DNA from: Microcyclospora pomicola
Lineage: Eukaryota > Ascomycota > Dothideomycetes > Capnodiales
Length of the DNA: 64,000 bases
Reading direction: 5' to 3'
NCBI GenBank assembly: GCA_002786065.1
Contig: NHNY01000024.1
Span: 128,030-192,029, forward strand
A model generated the notes under the pieces. That model was not told the DNA's origin and made no database searches. It worked only from the letters and a program-made list of their open reading frames with translations. The stretch's first letter is position 1; the number at the start of each line of letters is the position of its first letter. Shown here piece after piece: positions 56,377 through 64,000 of this stretch. The translations under genes and the position numbers were made by a program.

Positions 56377-57171
56377 TCAGTTGATATGCACATTCATGGG
56401 ATTCTCGGTCTCATCTGGCCAGAAGTACCTGTGGAACCTCTGCACCACGTCTCGAGCCGTCGCTGCAGAGTCAAACGCAAGGCGTACTGTCTGCACTCTG
56501 CCTTTGTTTGTGCGTGCGAGGACGACTACTGGAAGAGCATTCATGCGGAAGAATCGAATTATGTGCTCCTCTTGGGCATCCGCGCCGATGTTGGTGATGG
56601 TGACCGACGATCCGACCTCGATCCTTCGGAGCACCGGTCCAGGCGTCGCCGCTCTCTGAGAAGCCAGTTGCACGCTCCAATTCTCCCCTGGCTCTGCCAG
56701 ACCCAGTCGCGCCTGCACCTGGTCTGGATCGCTGGCGTCGAGGAGCGGACACTGCTTGACGGCCATGGGAAGATCGTCGTTGCACTCAGGGGTCACCTCG
56801 CCGTCCATCTCCTCGACTGTATCTCGCGCCAGCTGTAACGTCCGGTAGGTCATGATGGCGATGCCGGTGTTTGTGCGCTTAGCCGATGGCGCATATACCA
56901 TTTCGAGGGGTTTGGCGAAGACCGTGTACAGCTTTTTTAGCGCAGCCATGTCCAATTTATAGCTGATGCCGCGGACTTCGACGCTCGCATGTCCTTCTGG
57001 GTCAGAATGCGAGTTTCTGTAGTCCTCTGCCATTTGGTAGACAAGATCGGAGTCCTCATCATCTCCGCTGTCTTCATAGTCGCTCTTTGCTCCCTCGTCT
57101 TCTATGGCTCTTTTGCGTTTTTTCTCCTTCAGTCTTTCCGACCTTCTGCGAGGCGCTGCGTTGGAAGCCAT
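56377..57171 (-). CDS. Hypothetical nuclear-type protein with RRM-like C-terminal part
   Basis: 264 residues from the ATG at 57171 (context CGACATGGC). An in-frame ATG at 57225 would place a TATATATA run inside the coding sequence, so it is more likely promoter. The N-terminus is strongly basic (RRRSERLKEKKRKR) and then acidic (DYEDSGDDEDSD), typical of nuclear proteins. The middle holds VEVRGISYKLDMAALKKLYTVF. The C-terminal 90 residues (VTITNIGADAQEEHIIRFF to VRLAFDSAATARDVVQRFH) have the strand-helix-strand-strand-helix pattern of an RNA-recognition fold but lack clear RNP1/RNP2 aromatic motifs. Function not recognised; an RNA-binding or chromatin role is only an inference. Confidence 0.75.
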   Translation of the reverse strand: MASNAAPRRRSERLKEKKRKRAIEDEGAKSDYEDSGDDEDSDLVYQMAEDYRNSHSDPEGHASVEVRGISYKLDMAALKKLYTVFAKPLEMVYAPSAKRTNTGIAIMTYRTLQLARDTVEEMDGEVTPECNDDLPMAVKQCPLLDASDPDQVQARLGLAEPGENWSVQLASQRAATPGPVLRRIEVGSSVTITNIGADAQEEHIIRFFRMNALPVVVLARTNKGRVQTVRLAFDSAATARDVVQRFHRYFWPDETENPMNVHIN

Positions 57172-57208
57172 GTCGTTTGACGGGGTTCTCCTAGTCGTGA
57201 GTTCTCTG

Positions 57209-57220
57209 TTTATATATACC
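57209..57220 (-). promoter_or_regulatory. TATA-like element before the nuclear-type protein gene
   Basis: On the minus strand GGTATATATAAA lies about 40 bases upstream of ATG 57171. Confidence 0.35.
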
Positions 57221-58693
57221 GACATGTCCGGATATGTTACTGTTGGCGCCCATCCAGGCTTCACGAAGAGTCAGGCAGCCCTTCATGCCTTGCTGCGACC
57301 ATTTCACTGTCCAAGGTTGTTGTGTCTCAGCGCTGTATGGCTAGCCGGAGGATCGTGAAGCTGTCATGGGTTGATACTGCCAGCATGTGAGTGACTTGCA
57401 TTGTTCGACATTGATCATCTGCTGCTCTCAGTGGCGGGACAATCACGTTCTTTGATTTCATCCTTTATGAACAATCGGCGGCAGTGAGTGTAGCGTTCGC
57501 TCTTCATACGTTACATTCCCCATTAAATATGTGCGTGTTGTGCCAAAGAGGCATTCCAAAACAAGACAGATTGACCATATAGCCTGGGGAACCTTGGGGC
57601 GCTCGAACCTGTGATATACACAAGCTGCGTCACGCGAGGTGACACAAGTATGCGTGTTGCGTCGCGCAAACACGTTTTCAGCGCGGATGCTGGGGAGCAC
57701 GTATGGTCCATGTCCATTGCATTTGTTGATTAGCCATATGTAGTACTCCGGGTGCTACTGCAGTAAATTGTCCACCTGTGCTTGGCGGCAATCCCAATGG
57801 AATTCCTGCAGCTCGAGCTTAGATGAGACCACACCTCGTACCACATGGGTTTGCTTTTCAGCTTCTCAGGAGCAAGTCAACCCTACGAACGTAGGCTTGG
57901 ATGAGGAACGATCTCTCGAACGCTGGATTTGTCCCACGGACACATAATATGCTATGACCCATTGTACAGCCGTTTTGGCGAAATATCATCCGTTGTGCAT
58001 CGTCGTCTTCGACTTCATTTCATACGATGGCTAGACAATGCAGTCTTCCTTTGATAGGGCTCAGGGTACGAACGGGTCTCGCGCTCCGGCTGTCCATTGT
58101 GCTTGGCTTGTAGGAACGAATCAAGCCCACACAATTGGTATCGGGAGCGCACTTCTTGGAAGCTGTACCTGACGAAGAGCCGACGAGCCTGGCGCGGAGG
58201 TACGACTGTCTTTCTGGGTACTGTGAAGTGATACAGGAGTCGCATTTGCACCACCGCGAATGCATGGTGTGGTTGAGAACATAAGGTTATTGTAGTGCAG
58301 TGCACAGATGCTCTTGCTCCGGAATCGATCCACAAGAAGCCACGGTTGACAATGCTTTGCTCCCTGGTGTAGCTTGAGCAGGTCGTAGATCGGTAAGGTC
58401 ATGCTCTCATCTTGCCAGCATCGGAGAAGTTGGGTCGGCACACTAAGCGATTATACCGGCTGCACAGTGCTCAAAGTGATCACAATGCCAAGTGAGTTGA
58501 TTTATATCGCTGTCGGTCTGCAGGTCGCACCTGAATAGCCTCCCATAAGGTCAGTAACAAAAGCTGCCCATTCAAATTGTGCCCCTGAAATTGTTGTACA
58601 GCAGCCTTGTCCATCAAATCATGATCGTAACACATTCCATATTTGTGGTGCGCCAGCCACGTAAAGAACAGCCGTTGGTGGGTACTTCTTGCC
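57221..58693. other. Intergenic, no supported gene
   Basis: Upstream flank of the nuclear-type gene and downstream flank of SUB1. Two overlapping minus-strand frames at 58015-58265 both look mildly coding, so neither can be preferred. Confidence 0.45.
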
Positions 58694-59392
58694 TCATTCT
58701 TCTTCGTCATCGGTAGCCTCATGGTTGGCCTTCTTCAATTTAAACTTGTCCAGTCTTCCGCTTGGCCGGATCTGCTCCTTGGTTCCCTCAGTATCTTCGC
58801 AAGCCAGTTCTTCTGCACGCTGCAGCTTGTCCGCACTTTCTTCTCTATCATTATCGTCATCATCCCCATCATCATTCTCCGCCGATGCTACAGGATTGTC
58901 GTACACGGGCCGCGGCACGTCTACACCTCTTGATCGGAGTGCGACTTCTATCTGTGGAACTACCTCAAGCAAGGCAGCGAATTGATCGGTGGACAGAGAG
59001 ATTCCCTGGCATGGTCAGCAAAATAGAACATCGACCAATACACGTGGTATGATCATACCTTCTTTCCTGGGAGCATCTTGCCATCCTTCTCGTAATATTC
59101 TCGGATCCCTACCATGAGCGTGTTCTTGAAGTTGGAGATCTGAACACGCCGTCCTCTGCCTGAGATCTGCGTCGATGACTTATTAGCACGAACTTGATGA
59201 AATATAGCGGCAGAAGACGTCTTCGCGCACCTCCCAATACTCGTTCCCGTCGTCGTCTTTCTGCGTTTCTGTGCTCACTGTGGCCTTTCCGGCTTGCTTC
59301 TTCATCTCATTGCCAACACTCTTCCGCTTTTTGCCTTGCGGGACGTCTTCGACAAAGCCATCATCGGACTCGTAGTGCTGACGTTTGGGCAT
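58694..59392 (-). CDS. SUB1: Transcriptional coactivator PC4/SUB1
   Basis: Binds single-stranded and promoter DNA and supports RNA polymerase II and III transcription in the nucleus. Exons are 59231-59392, 59059-59166 and 58694-59005, with introns of 64 and 53 nt, giving 193 residues. The PC4 domain spans about 50-115 and is rebuilt by splicing: NEYWE then [33 protein letters not shown], and [20 protein letters not shown]-terminally a Lys-rich, acidic region precedes the domain. C-terminally there is a long Asp/Glu-rich tail (about 130-193) longer than in animal PC4 and like fungal Sub1. ATG 59392 begins the conserved MPKR start. Confidence 0.93.
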
Positions 59393-59887
59393 GTTGAGAG
59401 CAGATGGAGATGGTGTAAGCAGTCTTCTGCGATGTGGTGCATGTAAGTCTTCGTGCCCTGACTCTGTACGACACCTGGTGTTCGACATCACGTCACCAAC
59501 GCGCCTCTCTCACGCGAGATCACGTGATGTACTCCAGCACCACTCTATAACTCGTCAGCTCCGATGTACCTTCTTTCCTGTACGCCAACAAGCACATTTC
59601 CTGCTTCCAAGACGGTGGTGCTGATGTTCATCATATCCTAAGCATTAGACCCGGGATATGCTTTCCATCAGGGCAGGGCGTTCAGGTACCGCTGGATGAT
59701 GCAGTAGTACTCCAGAGCGGGGGAGGAGTAATAAAGCAAGCAACATGGGCTCGTCGTTTCATCCTGTTCACACCTTACTTCAGGTGCACACGTTATTGTG
59801 TCCTACAACTTATCTCACGAGACGCGTTCCTTGAAGCACGTTCTCCTCGTGAGGAGCTTGTCGGGAATCTGATATCTTTCGTCTAAG
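59393..59887. other. Divergent upstream region, SUB1/short-chain dehydrogenase
   Basis: 495 bases without a gene. Confidence 0.4.
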
Positions 59888-60960
59888 ATGCAGAAAGTAG
59901 CATTGATCACAGCCGGTACTGCCGGATTGGGTGCCCAAATTGCTCGTACTTTGGCTCCTGATTTCCGTCTTGTATGTGGGCTTATCTTGAATAACGAGTC
60001 GTATTTAAGTACAACATAGGCCATCAACTACGCACACAACCAAAGACGGGCGAAGCAGCTGCTAGAGGAGCTCGACCAGAAGCATCCGTCTGCTGGGTCA
60101 TCAGACCTGCCACGCTTTACAATCTTGCAAGCTGACGTAGGAGATCGAGCCTCGATCCAGCTTCTCGTGCAGGAGACCGTGCAAACGTTTGGTCGATGCG
60201 ATGTCGTGATTTCGAACGCCGGCTGGACACGGATCACCAACTTCCAGAACCTGGACGAGGGTATGGTAGACGAAGACTGGGACAAATGTTTTCTCTATAA
60301 CGTCAAGTCTCATCTCTGGCTCATGCACGCTGCCAAGCAAGCTCTCGAGGAGACCGAAGGCGCGCTTATCACGACCGCAAGCGTGGCTGGGGTCAAGCCT
60401 AGCGGCAGCTCATAGTTGAAATGTATCACCTTGAGTAAAGTGAAGTATTGTGTGCTTGGTTATTCTACTTTACAGGTGGAAGAGAGGGTGTATATACCCT
60501 CTTCCCTCCTTTGTGTGTGTTATGCTATAAACACCTTGTTTGTTACCTTGTTTGTTGTGTGAGTCACATACTGTTTGTCCTGTCTCAGAAAAAGTGAGTA
60601 GAGTGAATGATTGCATTCCATCACAAACAACTCTCATTGCCATACGCTGTCACAAAGGCTGCGGCTATTCATCTGACCAAAGCCCTGGCCGTGATCTGTT
60701 CTCCGAAGATCAGAGTGAACAGCGTTAGTCCTGGACTGCTCTTGACGGACTGGGGCTTGCAGTTTGGTGAGGAGAAGATTCAAAAAGCGACGAATGCTAC
60801 CAAGCTTGGGAGACTGGCGAGCGTCGAGGTAATATGAACCTGTGCATTGGTCGAATGACAAGTGCTGACCATATAACAGGATGTTGCGGAACAAGTCAGG
60901 GTCTTAGCGATGACGAGAAGTATGACAGGGCAGAACCTTTTGATCGATTCTGGAACATAA
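59888..60960 (+). pseudogene. Short-chain dehydrogenase/reductase interrupted by an insertion
   Basis: NAD(P)-dependent SDR. The 5' exons are 59888-59971 and 60020 onward (intron 48 nt). They encode the Rossmann start VALITAGTAGLGAQIA (the usual TGxxxGxG with Ala in place of the first Gly) and the NAG motif (SNAGWTRITNF), and run to a point just after GVKPSGSS near 60412. The 3' part resumes near 60637 with PYAVTK (catalytic Tyr and Lys of YxxxK) and IRVNSVSPG, then an intron at 60829-60879 and a last exon to TAA 60958-60960 (TGQNLLIDSGT). Between them lie about 220 bases unrelated to SDRs. No GT-AG intron I tested removes the insert in frame, so the gene is probably inactive. It could still yield a truncated product lacking YxxxK. 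Confidence 0.78.
60413..60632. mobile_element. 220-bp non-coding insertion in the SDR gene (solo LTR or MITE-like)
   Basis: The insert is flanked by a 4-base duplication CTCA (60409-60412 and 60633-60636) and bounded by short inverted ends AGTTG/CAACT. It includes a near-palindrome around 60478-60506 with a TATATA centre, a TATAAAC word and a tandem CCTTGTTTGTTA-type repeat, and has no coding capacity. Size, inverted ends and TATA-like words fit either an old solo LTR of a copia-type element or a small non-autonomous DNA transposon. No second copy is seen in this window. Class is undecided. Confidence 0.55.
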
Positions 60961-61096
60961 CTTTGATGACCTGCGAGACCCAGCGTTCGAGCACAGCTTT
61001 CTCAAGCCTCCAGAGCAGCGGTGGCAATGCGATGCATCTCAGAATCCTTCCGAAACTTACCCACTATCTGGCGTGACTCCCAATAGCTGTGCCACG

Positions 61097-61795
61097 TTAG
61101 CGCGTCTCGGCCTTTTGGTAGGAAAGACTGTTCTCGCACCTTTTGCCGTAGCTGACCAAAACTTCCTCTCCAGCCTGTATGCCAGTTTTGCGCTTGCCCG
61201 CTTTACCAGCGGATAGCACGAAAATCCCAACACGTCGTTCCCATTTCTTTCCCTCTTGACGCTTCGAGCAGGGTACTTTGATGAGACAATCTCTGAATTC
61301 GGCGTTTGGCCGTTCTGCTATGCCACGATAGTCGTTGGTAAATCGTGATTGATTGCCTGAACGAGCAGCATCTACGCTGAGGCCCAGTTCGCGATCAAGA
61401 CTCAGATCGTAATCGCTATGTGGGTCGGTGTCAGACAGACTGTTGATATGAACGTGACCCATGTAAAGGCAGAGGAACATGTCAGGGTCTGCCTTTGAGG
61501 CAGCGAACAAGCCTCGTTGACCTTTGGCCGGGTGTTTCTCATCCAGAATGATACGAATTGCTACCGGGCACGGAGCTGCAAGCGTGGCTGCTGTCACCCT
61601 GGGATAGGTGCTGAATTCTCCGGTAGTCCTGCTCAATGCAGTCTTTTGTTCCGCAGTCACCGCATCAGAATATGTCAGATCAGTTAGGAAAATCGTTCCA
61701 TCCTCTGGCCAATGCTCGGGCAATTCCTGCTCGGATTGTTGTATTTCACTTTGTAGTGGTCCACTATCGAACGCAGGTTGTACATTAGAAGACAT
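61097..61795 (-). CDS. SET-domain protein
   Basis: 232 residues in one exon, ATG at 61793-61795. It looks like a small non-histone-type SET protein. The N-terminal SET motif RGLFAASKADPDMFLCLYMG is at about 93-112, with the central SRFTNDYRGI...PNAEFRD at about 150-170 (the NHS/N-cofactor motif in a variant form), and the closing GEEVLVSYGKRC near 215-226 that contributes the catalytic Tyr region. About 90 preceding residues are polar and not recognised. No pre-SET zinc cluster is seen. Substrate unknown; methylation of a cytosolic or ribosomal protein is as likely as of histones. Confidence 0.85.
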   Translation of the reverse strand: MSSNVQPAFDSGPLQSEIQQSEQELPEHWPEDGTIFLTDLTYSDAVTAEQKTALSRTTGEFSTYPRVTAATLAAPCPVAIRIILDEKHPAKGQRGLFAASKADPDMFLCLYMGHVHINSLSDTDPHSDYDLSLDRELGLSVDAARSGNQSRFTNDYRGIAERPNAEFRDCLIKVPCSKRQEGKKWERRVGIFVLSAGKAGKRKTGIQAGEEVLVSYGKRCENSLSYQKAETR

Positions 61796-62626
61796 CCCAG
61801 GAGCTGTGGAGAAGATTAAGCTCTGCCAAATCGACTTGTACTCGTGAAATGTTCAGAATAAATGTGTTGTACAGTCAGCAGGGTTCAAGCGAGATCAACA
61901 TTCAGGCTCGCTCTCGAAGTGGCGATGCGAAAGCATATGCTACACTGTACATGCGTCATTTGCATCAACAGTGCAAATTTCATATTCTGAGCGGTACCAT
62001 TGCCACTGAACCTGAACAATTACACTTGGAACCTGAGTCTTGTGAACCTGTACGTATCGCGAATGTACGGACGATGGGATAGGTGCGGCTAGACTGGAGG
62101 AGGAAATTGTGGCCAATCAGAGCTTTCAACTGAAGTCACCTCTAACCTGTTGGCTTGCTGTCCATGGTGAACAACTTCTCCTCAGTACCGTAGAGACGAA
62201 CACTCCTTCATCCGGTGCATGTGCAGTTACCGAAGGGCGGCAGATCTAGAGGTAGTATGCATCGACTGGAGTCACCGCGTACGATCTTCGAGATGTCCGC
62301 TGGTCACGAGGGGATCAGATTACACAGGTTACGAGTGCTAATGCTTGATAATAAGCAAGGTACCTTGAGGTCTTGAGGCTATTCTTCATCAACACAAGAC
62401 GCATCTGGTCATCTTGGGTTCTTGCCAGTAAGCACGAGTGTAGTATGCATGTCATCAACCATGGTCAGGCGTCCAGCGAAGGATCGTATGTAGAGATCCT
62501 TCGGTCAGCGGCCAGCCATCTTGCAGATCGCCGAGCACCAGACTCAAGGATATATGCATCATGGGTTGAGACGCCGCGTGGAACCTCTCCTGAGTTCCAT
62601 TTGACTACATACCCAGTTCATGAAGC
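61796..62626. other. Intergenic, contains an AAGGTACCTT palindrome
   Basis: 831 bases with no gene. The palindrome CAAGGTACCTTG is at 62356-62367. Confidence 0.5.
62356..62367. repeat. 12-bp palindrome CAAGGTACCTTG
   Basis: Third window copy of the AAGGTACCTT core, about 260 bases before the glycosidase start. Confidence 0.8.
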
Positions 62627-63987
62627 ATGAAGGCATCTACAGCTTCCCTTCTCGCGCAAGCTGTTGGGTACGCAGGGTTGGCCTGCGCGCAAGATAGCAC
62701 AGGTCATGCACAACTCAATGGAATGACTGTTTTTGGGTATCAAGGATGGTACCCCATTGAGAAGGAAGGTGGCTCAAATGACAACGGAACCTCTTCGAAT
62801 TACAAGTGGTTCTCACCAGCGAATGGTGTAACTCCCGGTCCCCCGACTTATCCTGACAAAGGTGGGTACATTATTGGATGATATATCTGCTTCAATATCT
62901 TGCTGACAGGAGCTCTAGTACTTACGGATGCCCTACCATACACTCTTGACTATCCCGCAGAGTGTACGCTGGATACAAACTTCATCTTGGCAGATGGGAC
63001 GCCTGCTCAGTTCTTCGATAGCTTTTGCACGGGAGTGATCGAGGCTCACTTCCAATACATGCAGAAGTACAAGATCGATGGCGTCTTCGTACAACGGTTC
63101 TTCAGCGCAGCAACACCTAGTGATGGCACTTACCCTGGCGGCGTCATGGTACGTTCATCCTAGCAGAAAACAACCCCTATATTGCCGAGCAGATATGCAA
63201 CTTCATGCTTGTCAAGAACCCACACTGACGAGGAGACAGGTGCTCAATACCGTTCGCCAAATGGCCGAGAAGTATGGCAAGTACTTCGCCGTGGAGTACG
63301 ACCTTAGCCAGCTCAGTGCATCGTCCGACCACGACCAATACATCCAGATCCTGGAAAATGATTATGCTGAGAATGTCCAACCCCTATTCAACAGCTCGAG
63401 CTATATCTATCAAGATGGCCGTCCAGTCTTGGAAATCTGGGGATGCGGTATCAACTCAGACCCATCGACCGCGCTACCAGGTACCGCATGGCAGGAGATC
63501 ATCAGCGACTTCCACAACGCCGAGGACAAGCCCTGGCTCATTCTTGGTATCCCTCATAATTGGCTAGACTACAACAAGACTGGGAACGATCCGACCGACA
63601 ACTGGGGTGCTTACGCGAAGGTGGAAGCTCTCCAGCCCTGGCCGGTGGGTGCCTTCTCTTCAATCGATGACCTTCGCAGCGCTTTGCAGAACGAGCTCTT
63701 GCCTGGTAAACAGATGACGGACTCCATGGGGATCAAGTACTCGGGCGCCTTCACGCCAGGCGGTTCGAACAGAAACGCAGCCAGGACAGCGACGGACATC
63801 CCGCCTCTTGGAAACAGGTATGACTGGCAGACTCAGTAGCAAATTCGAGTGCCGAGTACTGACGTGCATTGGCGAATGCAGATATAACGGCACATTCTAC
63901 GAGGAAGAACTCAAACTCTTCACCAACGAGACCATTGTTCCGTTCTTCAACTTCGGCGCAATGTTTGACGAGTATACCGAAGGTTAA
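62627..63987 (+). CDS. Secreted glycoside hydrolase-like protein (GH99-like, xylosidase/arabinosidase-type)
   Basis: 385 residues from exons 62627-62861, 62910-63148, 63240-63817 and 63882-63987, with introns of 48, 91 and 64 nt. A signal peptide is present (about 1-21, ASLLAQAVGYAGLACAQ). The start of the mature part shows MTVFGYQGWYPIEKEGGSND and the barrel blocks HFQYMQKYKIDGVFVQRFF, VLNTVRQMAEKYGKYFAVEY, GRPVLEIWGCGIN and PWPVGAF, in the order of extracellular GH71/GH99-related hydrolases annotated as xylosidase/arabinosidase. Splice joins restore PGGVMVLNTVRQM and LGNRYNGTFYEEEL. The first join (DKGALVLTDALP) is less certain than the others. Complete within the window, stop TAA 63985-63987. 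Polysaccharide substrate is not evident. Confidence 0.82.
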
Positions 63988-64000
63988 ACAAAGCTAGACA

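Noticed and set aside
60413-60632. The insert in the SDR gene as an ordinary GT-AG intron
   Set aside because: No donor-acceptor pair tested keeps the reading frame into PYAVTK, and the flanking CTCA duplication points to insertion instead.

Overview
The window comes from a filamentous ascomycete (Pezizomycotina, plausibly Dothideomycetes; the class is an inference). The signs are short GT-AG introns of about 48-122 nt with CTRAC-like branch points, GC-rich coding sequence separated by gene-poor spacers, and a fungal-type gene set: large NAD-glutamate dehydrogenase, alkane-hydroxylase-type P450, flotillin, UBR1, an MIT-domain protein, ATM1, AIM24 and a single-exon AlkB protein with a GRF finger. 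Genes lie on both strands with no operon-like order. I joined exons by hand using splice signals and conserved family blocks, and exon coordinates are in the entries.

Layout. 1-8 kb: the 3' part of GDH2, a mitochondrial carrier (YPR011C type) and a CYP52/CYP539-type P450. 8-18 kb: a sparse zone with one intronless conserved gene (13548-14984) between deserts of 5.5 and 3 kb that carry microsatellites and AAGGTACCTT palindromes. 18-24 kb: a PhzF-fold protein, flotillin, a conserved unknown protein, the Mago/Y14 partner PYM, and a four-exon QCR9 of only 65 codons. 24-38 kb: a 2,116-residue UBR1 N-recognin, a 3.2-kb spacer and a 1,300-residue MIT-domain protein. 38-46 kb: a spacer with coding-like fragments on the minus strand, a second P450, and a seven-exon formamidase. 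46-57 kb: an AlkB-GRF protein, two GNAT acetyltransferases, the divergent mitochondrial pair ATM1/AIM24, a secreted APP1-type lipid phosphatase and a nuclear-looking basic/acidic protein. 58-64 kb: SUB1 (PC4), a short-chain dehydrogenase interrupted by a 220-bp insertion, a SET-domain protein and a secreted GH99-like glycosidase.

How the genes work together. Several products act in mitochondria (the carrier, QCR9, ATM1, AIM24). Nitrogen release is served by GDH2 and formamidase. PYM, SUB1, UBR1 and the SET protein are general gene-expression or protein-turnover factors. I see no secondary-metabolite backbone gene and no intact transposon. The most unusual items are the interrupted dehydrogenase, the divergent ATM1/AIM24 promoter, the predicted cell-surface APP1-type phosphatase, and the repeated palindromes in gene-poor DNA.
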